Below the pieces are notes generated by a model. That model saw only the letters and a list, made by a program, of their open reading frames with translations, was not told the DNA's origin and made no database searches. From NCBI RefSeq assembly GCF_004337985.1, contig NC_043742.1, positions 6,758,641-6,822,640 of the forward strand: 64,000 nt of DNA, given 5' to 3'. Source of the stretch: Pyricularia pennisetigena. Taxonomy: Eukaryota > Ascomycota > Sordariomycetes > Magnaporthales > Pyriculariaceae. The position numbers were made by a program, and so were the translations under genes. Below are positions 46,878 through 58,700 of this stretch, piece by piece; position 1 is the first letter of the stretch; the number at the start of each line of letters is the position of its first letter.

Positions 46878-49359
46878 CATCCGAGCGTCAAGCGCCCGCG
46901 TTTGGGTGGTGACGGCACTTGACAATGGCGTGTCGGCAGATGTGCTCCTCACGTTGTTCTTCTCAATGCACAGAACTCAGGCGTAAACCCCCCTCCAACT
47001 GGTTTGTATGCGATCGTGACATGAATCACCACTGGCCCTATAGCCAAGGCAAGGGGTCGTTGTTGAATAGTGGCGGACAGCGAAGCTAGAGCTACCGCGA
47101 AAGCTGAGTAAGGTGCTGTACTGTACCAACCAAGGTCCACTGGTTGGCAAGAGGCAGCCTGCCCTAAGTGGAGACTGTAATGAACGGCAAGCTGCAGGTG
47201 TGAGTCAATTGCTTGATGCTGCCACGCAAACTATCAAAGAGCAGCCGACCCCGAAGGAAGACACTGCTCAGCCAGCATCCCTGCGTCTGCATCTAACGGA
47301 CATCTGCATGCTGAACAGTGTTTGGTTGGTTCGACTTGCATGAGGCACAGGATGCGAGATGGGCTTTGGTTCTAGGCATGCAAGGTACTCACGCTAACTT
47401 GATCCCAAGTTTTCAGTGGACAAGATGATCCGCACCGGCAGCACCAACAGTCGATGGAGGCAGGTGGTTGGCGTTGGGCTTTTCAATCATTGCAAGTCGG
47501 GGTATGATAGCTCGGCACCAAGCAGCCTTTGCATTGTGTGCACAGGCAAAAAAAGTACCGGAGGGGATTGTTCTATGGGACTTGCCTGGTCTTGCGAAGA
47601 AAAAGAAAGAAAAAAAAAAAGAGAGAGAGAGGGAGAGAGAGAAGAAGAAAAATTATGCCCGACGCTTGATATAATTTCGATGGCTGGCATCCAGTATTCG
47701 AGTAAAGTAAATCGGCATCGATTGACTGACTTACTCCCTAGAGGCCCAGGGGACCATCTTCCCTGAGAGCCCTTCAGAGACTTTACCAGCCTCTCTCCAA
47801 GCCGTCCCATGATCAATCATCAGCCCTACCTAACCCAGCATTTTAATCTGCGCAGGGGTAACGTGCGCGCCATGGGTTCATACTATATTGCCTATTCAGT
47901 AACAACCCCGTTGCTCGAAACGCTATTTATTACCTGCCCACATTGGGTGCTTTCGGTAAAGCACTTGGCAGCTAGCGTGCAAAGTTTTGTACTATACAGG
48001 CAACAACTTCATCTCTAGCTCAACTTGGCTAGATGTTGACTTTTGACCTAAGCCTACCTTGGTCCATCTCAACTTTGAACAGAACGCTCGGTAATCTATC
48101 TATGGTATTCGCCATCATAAAGTGGTTGCATTAGCACCCAGCCGTCGTCGTCGACCGTGCGGGATTTTGGAGAAGAGCAAGTGCAATCATGATAACACAC
48201 CAAGAGTGAAACATATGAGAAGGAAAAAGAAACAATTAAATTTAAAAGGGCCGAACATCGTATGGATCGCAACTGTAAAGATTATATCGATCCTGATTTC
48301 GTCTTCTTTTTTTTCTCCTCTCTGACAAGCCAACTTACACTATACAGAAAGACACCGAGTAGATGTGTGCAAGGTTTTCGACTCGTCGAAGTTTGACAGT
48401 TTGTTCGAAGGCATGCCAACAAGCTTGAAACGACTGGTCGAGAGATAATCTATCTGACCTCGCTTTTTAAGTGCTTGCATGAGCGCCACGCCTTGGCTTC
48501 GCGCCGGTGAGATTTCGCCCTGTTGACAGTCGAACATACCTCGACCTGATCACTTGATTGGTTGGTTGGTTTTACAACAATACGATGAGCAGTGATTGTT
48601 TTCTTGGGTAAGGGGGGCCTTCGCAAGACTAATAAAGTTAATCCTAATTCTTTTTATCTCTTACAAAGGGCGGGGGGAGAAGCTTCGTGGAACGTGGATC
48701 GTGGATCAATAAACAATAAGAGAAACCAAGGAAAAGAGTTGTTAACATTTGCCATTATCGGAAACGCATGCATGATTATACCATATCACAGCAGCAAATC
48801 ATTATCACTCACTGAGCTTCCCTCCCCGCCCCCCGCGAAACAGCNNNNNNNNNNNNNNNNNNNNNNNNNNNNNNNNNNNNNNNNNNNNNNNNNNNNNNNN
48901 TTTTTTTTTTTTTTCTTTGTTCCTTTTTTTTGTCTCCTCTCATCCTTCCCTTACCTCTTCCCGCCGTCACGTACCCATGCCTCAACCCAGCACCAGGATA
49001 GCTTCCCCCAACCCCGGCCCTGTTTCATTGCGTGCCAAGGACAACAGCCACCACGCCGCGAGCCCGCCTCGGCAAATTCCTATTTCAGAAAGCCCTTCTT
49101 TTTTTTCAAAAATGTCTTATTTGGGGGGTGGTGATTAGAACCAAATGTGTACTTTTCACAGGCGAAAGAATATGCCCGTTTGTAGATCGTAGTAGATCGG
49201 GTAGGATTGACGAATAGGGAGGGTCTCACGTTTTGGTTCCTCGTTTGGTTTTGAATCACCCTCGCTAGAGTCCACAGAAAGGTATCATGATGACTTTATT
49301 TTTGGTCGTAAAACACTTATACATACAGCAACTGTAGGCAGGCTGATCCGGAAACCCGG
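46402..49359. other. gene-poor stretch with A29/A12 tract and assembly gap
   Basis: It has long A-runs at 46835-46863 and 46865-46876, a GA-rich segment near 47605-47650, and an N gap. An acceptor-like sequence (GCTAAC...TTTTCAG, ending about 47415) precedes an open frame at 47416-47766 (MDKMIRTGSTNSR..., 116 aa). Its GA-rich middle yields low-complexity Lys/Glu/Arg, and no good donor was found. It is not called. Confidence 0.4.
48845..48900. other. assembly gap (56 N) followed by T14
   Basis: The gap is followed directly by T14 (48901-48914), and the left side ends in a C/A-rich stretch. Like the gap at 16821, it adjoins a homopolymer. Confidence 0.97.
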
Positions 49360-49911
49360 TTAACTTTGGCTGGGTGATGAGCGTCTTGCAGCGATCATCT
49401 GCTGCTTGCCGAGATTCGGGGGAACCATGGGTGAAGAGCCACGCCCCCCTGGCGCCATTGTCCCTGTACGCCGTGTTGCTCCGCCAACACGGACGCCAAC
49501 ATGGACCCCGATTACTCGAAACTTCGCCGTCAGGCACAGAAGCTCCATTGGTGATTCCTTCTCGCCTCCGCGTGCTTCAGGGTTGACTTGCCAAACGGGG
49601 TGTGTTCGGCAGTAAGGCTGTTGTCCAGAGGCGCCTCTCTCCGCCATCCCATCTTCAATATGGAGCAATATGTTACGCGTTTTGGATCTTGACGTGACCG
49701 TAACAGGCATGTCAGTCACATCCTGGGTGGCCCCAATATTCGGGTCGCAAAACGCAACCAATGGTTAAAAAAAGATGTAGAAGCAGAAAGCGAAACCAAG
49801 GATGGCATTTTTGTTTACTCACCTGGCAAAGCAACCCAACATGTCGTGATGACTCTCCAGTGCTCTCACCTCGATATCCATATCTTCCCAGAATATGATG
49901 AAAAAATTCAT
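49360..49911 (-). CDS. candidate two-exon gene of unknown function (138 aa)
   Basis: Exon 49911-49823 starts MNFFIIFWED and has coding-like sequence (DIEVRALESHHDMLGCFA), ending at a perfect donor GTGAGT. Exon 49687-49360 restores the frame after a 135-bp intron with a CTGAC branch and acceptor TCAAG. The second exon is basic and Gly-rich near its end (GVHVGVRVGGATRR) and stops at TAA 49360. I do not recognise a family. The gene would lie about 500 bp downstream of the Rua1-type gene on the same strand. Another minus-strand frame (49537-49265) overlaps the end of exon 2, so the 3' exon structure is uncertain. Confidence 0.28.
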
Positions 49912-50426
49912 TCTAGAAGGTCCCAGTCACAAGTTACAATGGCAGTGCAGGTATGGAGATGGGAAAAGAACAAATAGTTGAGACTTCAATGTCGCTCTCC
50001 TGGTATTTCTACTCTGTAAACGCAAACAAGAAAAGACAAATCCCAAAGACCTTATCCTTCTATAGTGGTATTTCGCCATTCACGGGTGTAAACAAACAAC
50101 AAATCCCTCCCGCCTACCCCCAATGTAAATCAACAAGAATCGCTACCTGGGTGTAACCAAAAACAAAAACGTATTTTTTAAGACGACCAAGGGAGGGCAA
50201 AATGAATAGTCGTAATTGCATAAACAGTAAGGAAAGGCAAGGGAAAAAAAAACAGGAAGAAAAGAAAACGAAAAAAACAAAAACAAAAAATGCAGTTGAA
50301 ATAGGGGGATAGCGCGGTGAGGAATAAAGAATCAAAAGTTTGGATATTTTCAAATTGGAAATTAGGTTAAAATGCTTTTTTAGTTGGGGAATAATACAAG
50401 CCAAAATCAAAAGCTCAAGATGCTGA
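49912..50426. other. 3' flank of the Rua1-type regulator gene
   Basis: This A-rich sequence lies downstream of the minus-strand stop at 50427, with A-runs at 50220-50290. It is probably the 3' UTR. No independent gene was seen. Confidence 0.5.
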
Positions 50427-52775
50427 TCAGATCATGTTGGGCATTCCATCCAGGCCAGGATTAACGCTCGTTGGCGGCCTCTGATGCGGCATGTGCCCAT
50501 ACTGAACGTTCATCTGCGGGTGCGGAAGCGGCGGGGCGTGGGTTGGATGCAGGTGATGCGACCTGGCGGGAGTTGGAGGCTGCATCATCTGTTGCTGTTG
50601 CGGATGCATGGGCGATGACATTTGCCCTTGCATGTGGTGGGGGTGATGCTGGGGGGTCTGGACTTGCATCGAATGCTGATGAGGCGGCAGCTGGGGGGTT
50701 TGCATATGCATGTGTGGCGTCTGCATCTGCGCGGGTGTTGGCGTGTTAATGGCCGACATTGACGTCGATGCAGGTGTCATTTGGGGCGTGAGCGGTGCCT
50801 GCGACGGCTGTTGACCTGGCTGCGGCTCTGTCTTGGGCTTTGCCATTTGACTTGCGGCAAGCCTTGTATGGCTGCTCTCCCGCCTCCGCTTGGGAGCATC
50901 TTTGATTTTGGGATGCGTATGGCACTTTAATTGAAAGGATTACCGTTAGCTTCCGGGCCATCGATTTCGGCAGGTTTAATCAAGCTGCGAATTGACGTAC
51001 CTTGTATGCATGCCTGAACCAGGTCGTGCCCTTCTTTTTACTGCTCACCAGCGCAATCCAGTCGTTGCAGCTTCCACACAGCCCCTCCCAAACGTCCGGG
51101 TTGCCATCCATTCTCCTCGTCTCTTGCGGCTCCTGGAAGGGGTTGCCTGTGGCTGCACTAATTCCGTGCGTGAAACTCTTGTCGTACCAGAAAGCAGAGT
51201 TCTTGAGGACAAGCCACCTGCCAGGCTTGCAAATACCACACCATCCCTCGCGCTTGTTGCCGTGCCCGCGCACCCATCTTGGGGTGTACAGATCGCCTTC
51301 AAATCTCAGCTCCTGCTCGTGGGGAACCAGGTCGGGGTCTGACGGGTTCATGTCCTCAGGAGGCGGCGGGATCTGCTCTTCGTGGAGCGAAGCGTACAAG
51401 TCTGGCGGGTCCGACAGATCCGTGTAGTGCCCATGTAGTGAGTGGGGATCAGCGTTGCTTTGCAACATGCGGAAAAGACCGTGCGACATGAGTGGAGGCG
51501 GATGCTCCAGGGTGTGCGGGTCTGGGTGGTGATAGCCGTTTGATGGAAGCTGGGATGGCAGCAACATGCTGTGTCGAGGGAAGGCCGGGTTGGGTGGCAT
51601 GAAATAGGCCTGCTGCTGCATGGTCTGCAGGTTGCCCATGTTGAGAGGAACCTGAGTATGCGCGATCGTGGGCGATGAGTGCCTCGAGGACATGCGCTGG
51701 CCATACGCGTCGTGTGGGTGGTAGACGAACGGAGAGTGCCGCCTGTTGGGTGTGGTTCCATAGGAGCCTGTGGACCACCTCTTATTCCTTGCGCTCTCAA
51801 CACTGTAGGGAGCAGAGCGCATGCCAGGCCGAGGCGATGGGGAGGCTCTGCCCCGGCTCTGCGTCCTGACCAGTTCGGATCGGCTCTGAGGGGTCATCCG
51901 CGGCGAGGCGACGGGTGATAATTGGGTCGACGACATCAACGAGTTCCTGTTGGAAGGCGGCGGGTAGTCCGAGCTGAACGAAGGCGCATCAGACATTGCC
52001 GCCGAGAAGTCCTCATACGAAGTCATCTCTGACAGTCCTCCTGACGTCGACATGGTGAAGGAAGAGCCAGACATCCTACGCGGGTTGACGTTGTTTTCGA
52101 AAGGCACCGGCTCGTTCTCTGCCTGGTTACCCTGGTACCGCAAGTCAAGAATCGGAATGGCTTCGTCGGTGGTGTATGCCTGACCAATGTTCATATCGTT
52201 CTCTAAGCCATGAAACTCCAGGTTCTCCTCACATGGCTTTTGCATCCAGGTATCTAGGTCAGGGTCAGCTAGCGCATCGCAATACACTGAGAGCGCCAAG
52301 AAACTCACTTGACTCCATTGTCGTCGGCGGATAGTACTCTTGGTGTACAGAGATGGGTCGTGAGGACGCAATGGTATCACTGGGAGTCTGTTGTTGAATT
52401 GGCAAAGTCGAAGAGTCCCATGACGGCAGGTTATCATAGCCCTCTGCTACCGAGTATGAGAAGCCTTCATGAATGGTTGCTGGGCGAGGCCGCATGCCTT
52501 GCGACGTCGGCGTGGTCCAGAGTCCTTGCGGTGCGCTCATGGGTTCGGATCTGGGCATCTCGTTGCTAGCCATCGTGACGGCTACTGGAGGAGAGGCACC
52601 CTTGCTGATCTCAGCGTTTTTGTTTTGGTCGTCGGCGAAGTTGAAGTTGGATGACGCAACTGTTTGTTGTTGTTGACTGTGGCTTGCATGTAAGTAAGTA
52701 TCCTCATGAGATTGCTAGGTGGCGGCAACGAGGAGAGAAGGGTTGAGCATACAGCTGTGCCTGGTTCGAGTCCAT
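50427..52775 (-). CDS. transcription regulator with Rua1-type C-terminal zinc domain
   Basis: Four coding exons: 52775-52753, 52676-52309, 52253-51001 and 50924-50427; 713 aa. Introns are 76, 55 and 76 bp. The 23-nt first exon (MDSNQAQ) splices in frame to a Gln-rich start, avoiding the later ATG at 52573. The conserved domain spans about residues 450-560. It starts DLYTPRWVRGHGNKREGWC and holds Cys pairs WCGIC (469/472) and LCGSC (523/526), plus WFRHAYKCHTHPK with Cys549, His550 and His552; the last intron falls within it. This is the Rua1_C type, named after the Ustilago regulator of ustilagic acid synthesis, and many ascomycetes have a copy of unknown target. N-terminal 450 residues are Ser/Pro-rich; the C-terminal 150 are rich in Pro, Gln, Met and His (MQTPHMHMQTPQ), like activation regions. 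The unusually long gene-poor upstream region suggests complex regulation. Confidence 0.88.
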
Positions 52776-53600
52776 GACTTTACTAGAAGTAGCACAAGGG
52801 AGTGTGCTGCTAATCTATTATGTTCCTGAATCTGAACCCACACACACCAGTTAGCATGAACCCACAGACGCGGCAGATGTTCAGCTACCAAAGGCGAAGT
52901 AGCAGGAGAGGGGCAGATCCACTGCAGTGGCCAGGTATCCAGAAAAATCAGGTAGGGAAACTTGTCAGGCCATGTTACAACTTACTTTGGGGTGTGCGGC
53001 AGACTCAAAGACCAGTAAAAGTGCAGGTCCTCTTGCCTGGGTCCCTCGGGAGGGGGGGGCAGAAAGGGGAGACTCGAGTCGAGTGAGTGGCGACCCAGGG
53101 TATATTGCGACAAGGTGGGGCTCCGCTATAAGAAATCCGTTGGAAGCCTCCTCTCACAACCTAGTGGTTCAAATGGAATGGAAGCCGATGAAAAGAAGAC
53201 ACCAGCGATCTCGAGGTACTTCGTTGCCAGTTGGAAGATGACAACGTGATGCGGCGGTGGCAGGTGATCTTGGGTAGCCCTTAAACCAAGAACGATATAC
53301 CGAGAATACCTCACAAAGAGGTCTTGTTTGGCCCAGGTTGCTGCGTTGGGTTGTATTATCAGGCCGTGGTCGATATGTGATTCAAAACGGGTACAGGATG
53401 TTGACGTCGGGGCTGAGAATAGATAAATAGATATAGGACGGAGCAACGACCGTGCTTTGTGGTTGGGTCCGAGTCTGTCGAGAATAAAAAAGAATGATCG
53501 AAAAAGTAAAAAAGAAGCAAAGGAGCGTGATGAGCCAGCCGCGAGGAGGCAGACGAAGCTCGTTAGTTAGCTAGATGGGAGGATGACACATGCGACTGGC
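52776..53600 (-). promoter_or_regulatory. leader of the Rua1-type gene with a probable 5' UTR intron
   Basis: Upstream of ATG 52775 the minus strand has a donor GTAAGT at 52985 and, at its other end, branch GCTAAC followed by GGGTTCAG (acceptor at 52832). This defines a 154-bp intron wholly inside the leader. No ATG-started reading frame links the upstream exon to the coding region, so it is called as 5' UTR. Confidence 0.5.
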
Positions 53601-55486
53601 AGCCAGGGGTGGGAAAAGAGAGCCAGCTCTGGGTGTATTATAGATCAGAGGATATATTAACAGCCGGCGAGACAGGTTAGGCGCAAAAAAGGAAGTATTG
53701 CCAGGGCAGGGGCTTAAGGAGTGACTAGAACTAGTAATAGAAAAAGCATGCAGGTTGGAATATGTGGGACGGGGTGCGGGAAGAAGAAAAAAAAAAAAAA
53801 AAAAAAAGGGGAGCTGCAAGTCAAGGCAGTGCAGGAAACGCGGAACCTAGAGGCTATAAGAGAACCAAGTCCAGTTGACGAGGCATCATCCATGAAATGG
53901 CTAACAACTCAGCATGGTCAGGTTCGGAACATCGGTAGGAGCTAAGCCGGAGTCCCTGATACAAAATTGACCTGTGGGTGCTGCGTCGACAGAGGTGTGG
54001 TGTGGGAGTATCTCCTTGGCTTTTTTCCATCGGGGTTGCATCCACAAACCCCCCCCATCCACTCTTGGTGGAGAATGCGCGCCGCCCTGCGCAAGCCAAG
54101 TGACAGGGACAGTTCAAGTTGAAGTAGCAACCAGCCCCAGTCAGGGCAGCAGGTCCAGGGAGCCATGGCCGAAGGGAGTCTCCAATCGCGCTGCAGGCCA
54201 TGGACGGGGATGGGACCAGGCCAGCCCCAGACGCGACTGTTTTTGGAAAGAAGGGGGCAAGGATAAAACAGCACAGACAAACTCATACCCCAAGAAGCAA
54301 AGAAGCATCCATCTCTTTTAAGTACCGTGCGGTACCACGTATTTGAGACGGATAGGAAGGAGCAACTTCGCAGAAAGAAAAAAAGAATAAAAGAAAAGAG
54401 AAAAAAGAGGACGCAAAAGAAAGAGATAGAAAGTGAAGAATAAAAATAACTAGTGCAAGGTAAGGGTCAATTGGAAGAAAATATAATGACAACGAGGATA
54501 ATTACTCGGTTAATTGCTGGCCGTTTCTCGGTCTGCAGAGAACCACCGGCGAGGTCGAGTTAGGGATAGTAGCTTACTAAAACTATCTGCTCAATGGGGA
54601 GACCTTGGAAAGAGCTACTATTCTGGTAACTGCTTCTTTTGAGGACCTTGCAAGCTGCTTGTTGTTCGTGCCAAAACCCTGTAGTTGTTCCGCACTCGTC
54701 CCATTTTGCACGTCAGCCGCTTGTCTGACTATCTGGCATAACGTATCTTGGGGCGCACTAAACACACACACAAAAAACCACGCACAAAATTTTTTTTTAC
54801 AGAAAAATGAGAGATACAATCAGCAGGTCGAGTTCTCCCAAGATGCCGCCGGCAAGGTTAGTACTACGTTGTACTCCTTTGTCCAACCGAACGCCCACGG
54901 TAACCTGCCCTGCCCTGTGCACGAGCAGTACTGGGACGAGGTTGCTGTTACAACTGTGAATTGTGGGGTTTGTCAGGTCCACTCTCGAGGTAGCCAGTGT
55001 CTCATTCGTTGTATGACAGACACATACCGACAGCAAGTACTGTAGTACCTCCGCCCGAGTGTCATCGAGCGAGAATACGCCGCTGGGCCACAAAAAAAGT
55101 AACATACTGGCTTTTTTGACACTCGCCTCGATGGGAGATTCCGCTACCGCCAGATCTCACAGTCAGTGCGTGTCGTATTTCAGCCGCAGACTTTTGGGTT
55201 TATTTTGTGTGTCTCTTGTTTATTGTCTTTTCCTTTTCCCTTGTCTATTCTCTTTTGAGCCGAACTCCGAAATCCCCATAGTGTTGATTGATTCTCTGTG
55301 CGCAAAGCGGCATAAGCATACAACTTGGCTGATTGGCCGTGGTAGCCGATACTCGGGCTGCATGCCAAGTTTAAGTGCAAAATAGGTTGATTGAGTTCTG
55401 TGAACACTTGTCATGATTTGAATTACAGTCCCAAGACTGGATAAGACGGATTGATGTCGACCCATACTTTTCCTTTCCCGTTAGCC

Positions 55487-55743
55487 ATGGCTGTCAAGTT
55501 GAAGTTTGGCGCGCGGAGATCACGAGCCCAAGTGTTTGGCAAGTAAGCGCATCTTACCTCGGGCGTGGTTTTGCCCTTGGTTCAGATGCTCTGCACAGGG
55601 GATCCTGTTCTTTGGGACGCCTCCAGAACCTGATTTCTACTTTGTACATAGGCAGTGCTGCTAGTCTTCCCCACATTGAAGGGAGGGGCCCAACAGAAAC
55701 AGATGAGCCAGTCGATCACGGCGGGAACCTACGTTCCAGGTAG
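55487..55743 (+). CDS. doubtful small two-exon ORF (66 aa)
   Basis: The ATG at 55487 has a good context (AGCCATGG). Exon 55487-55542 ends at donor GTAAGC. A 56-bp candidate intron (branch-like CTTAC, acceptor CACAG) leads to exon 55599-55743, which stays open to TAG. The first exon is basic (MAVKLKFGARRSRAQVFG) and the second ends acidic. Intron length fits the 55-bp intron of the Rua1-type gene. An earlier acceptor (GTTCAG, 55585) would give a 44-residue product instead. No family is recognised. Confidence 0.17.
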
Positions 55744-58700
55744 AACCAGTCATCTGTCGGACATTCCGTCTTGAGTTCGGTCATCCGGGGCCATATGAAT
55801 GTACATGCACTAGGATGCTTGTACGGTAGGATTGAGGAGAGTGTTATTGACGGGCACCGTCGCAAACAATTATACTGGTCAGTATCCTGCAGCGTGCCAG
55901 TCGTCCGATTTTTAAATCATAGGATGGAGAGGAGGGGATGGCATGGAGCCAACCACAGGCACAGTCCAAAGATATGGACACGATGGAAAGTAACACAGAT
56001 TTCTTGTCTATCTGTGGTGACCATACTATCTTGGCGCTGGATATATCTCTTTATCGAAAACCACCAGACCTTGGTCCTAAAATTTAGCCGGAAGCCACAG
56101 CCCTTGACGGGCCCGAGAGAAGGCTTGCCAATCATGAGCTCTGAGTGGTCGGCCACGGAAGTCTGAAGGTGTCCGTTCTGTGATTACTATACCGAGAAAA
56201 AAAAAACAAAAAAAAAAGGCCCACCGAGACGCGGCGATGAGCTCGAGTGGGAAGTTGCGGGAGAGCAAGGGAGGGGAAGTCTGTATCGGGCTAGCGATAC
56301 GATTCGCCCAGTGGATTAAAGTGCATCGGAGACCCCTCTAGACGGCCATTAACGAGCCTGAAGAAGGGTATAACCGAAGGCAAAGGGTTATATCAACGAG
56401 GGTGATTTTCTGCGGGCGCTCACGCCGGAAACCTTGACGTTGGAGAGAGAGAGAGAAAAAAAAAACGAAGGTGGAGCTTTTCTTTTTGTTCCTTTTGGCT
56501 CCTTTCTGCTTCTGGACCCCACATCCACTTCGTTGGATTTGGGTGCGCTGAGGCTCTGATTGGTGGAGACGATGACGTACCGTACCTACCTCCTTCCGTA
56601 CATAGTGCTACACAGTACCTGTCAAAGGTGGTAGCAAATCGGGGTAGGCGACAAGGATTAGATGCAGCCCTTCTCGTTACGGTACAGGCAGGGATGTTGA
56701 CACTTTGGGGTTAACTGTTTCAGCTGGTTTCAAATTTTGCGTCTCACCCGCCTGCAGCAGGCGTCGTTAGGCTTTGAACAAATCTGGTTCGCGGTAGAAA
56801 AGACAGGTACCCGACGGCACTCCGCGCGCGCTGGTTGGTGCAGATGCATGCGCGTGTGCATAGTACATTTTGTGCGTATAATTTTCTCTGTACAGTATAT
56901 ACAATACTTTAGCTTCCCATTTGGTATGAATTCCATCCATGTACGTGGCTGCACAACATCATCTATCGCATGATCAAATAGGTCGAATCAATCAAAGAAA
57001 GTGCTTTTTGATCATCCACATTAACGTTACACTCCCGCGCCCTTTTGCTTACTGTACAGCTGTGGGAGCATTGTTTTCTGGTGCGAACGTTGACGCCTCG
57101 TCCAGCCTCGTGAGAGCAACCGGATCTCGATGCACACAAATCTCCTTTGGTTAAGCAATGCGGCGCCCCATCAAGGTTTTTATTCTTTGCTGTGTGTCAT
57201 GATACACAAGCCATCTATCTCGCTTTGCTGCAGCATCGTCTTGCAATCTCTGGGCAATGTTTGTGCTCAACGGGTCCAGTCACACATCACATATTTTCTA
57301 CAGTCCCTACCCTCTTTTTATCTTGAAAGGCTGAGACAATGAAACAAGTACACCGCTTCAACAGCGCAACGTTAGCCGGAGGAGTTTGTTCGTTACTTTT
57401 TTTTCTTCTTGTATTTAGTGTGCGCATCCTGTCAGAGGCGCGACACCACAATGGTTCCTCTTTAGGGCCACCTCCTGAGATCCATCCTGATTTTCGTCGG
57501 CTGCAAGCTCCAGAAAGAAGAAAAGTTCGGAGTACGAAATCTTGCACTCGCTTAAGTTACATGCACCCTGGCTTTGAAGATGTGCATCCACATATCTCGA
57601 ACGCCCTGCGACTGTGTGGGGTTTCGTTTTTCTTCCTGCTCTTCTTTTTAATTTCTCTTTCTCTCGGACTCTAGCAGTCGCTCAGATGAGTCTATTTCTG
57701 GCCGTGCCATCTTGGGTTATATGGAGCCTGGCTATGTTTGGCACATAACCGGACGATCCAAGGTCATAAAAGTTGGGATGTACAAACTTCAATCCCTGTC
57801 CAGAATTAAACATCTTGAGATGCTCGTGAATGGACGAACAAAGTCTGGACGACATGTTTATCGACTGACTACAGGATAACAGCTGACATCCCATCACTTT
57901 TTTTTTTCTCGCTTCTCCCACCCTTTCCTGGATGACCCCGACTTGGGGACCACTCGAGACCCGACGGAAACCTTTTTGTCGGGCCCTATCGCTGCAGTAA
58001 TTGGCAAGGATTTCCTGTTTTTGTTTAACGGGTTACGACTGGCCAAGATGTTGTAGTACGTACAGTAGTAGTAATACAATCGTCGGAACACTCAATACCA
58101 CGTATTGTAACGTGTGTAGTTAGATTATTTGGGTCCTTGTGTTTCGTTCATCCCGTCCAGCCCTTGAACTTTGCCATTTTGCGCCAAAATACTAAGCCTC
58201 CCTAGAGTACGGTACGCTAGTTTTAATTGATTACTTTAGGACAAAGAAAATCGTGGCGTCTGTCATGTTCGGAGCAAAGACAACCGTCCTACCGCAGGCA
58301 GATGATGTCATGCAACTCACCTCGACCTTCTCGAGATGCCTGCCCCCGAAGATTCAAGGCGCGCTGAAGTGCCTGCCCTTCCTTCTGCGCCTTGAGTAAT
58401 TAGGGCAGTCCCTACCCTTGCTCAGCTGTCGAAAGGACCGATGAACGATTCGATCTATCTTGTGGCGCATACCCACGATGTAGAGTCTTTTGCCAAGCGG
58501 TATAGCCGAGTTGTCACTTATACCCCCTTCTGTTCTTCAGGGATGGACCCTCTTCTCAAATTCATGCGATCCTCCTCATCGACCGATTCATGCCATTCAT
58601 CCTCTGCAGCGCGGTTGTCGGGCTCTGGTCCCGAAAAGCAACAGCAATCACCCTAGTTAGGCTGTCAGACGTGATCCGCGGGTTTTCTCCCCTCTGGATC

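Noticed and set aside
47416..47766. 116-aa ORF after a good acceptor-like site
   Set aside because: The only nearby donor would leave a 32-bp intron, and the middle is a GA-repeat artefact.
52762..52772. GGTTCGAGTCC, a perfect tRNA B-box
   Set aside because: It is the reverse complement of the first coding exon of the Rua1-type gene; no acceptor stem, D-arm or anticodon arm fits around it.
57339..57674. 111-aa ORF with a signal-peptide-like start, possible secreted protein
   Set aside because: The mature part looks random and the hydrophobic C-terminus comes from a T-rich tract; no intron or homologue supports it.
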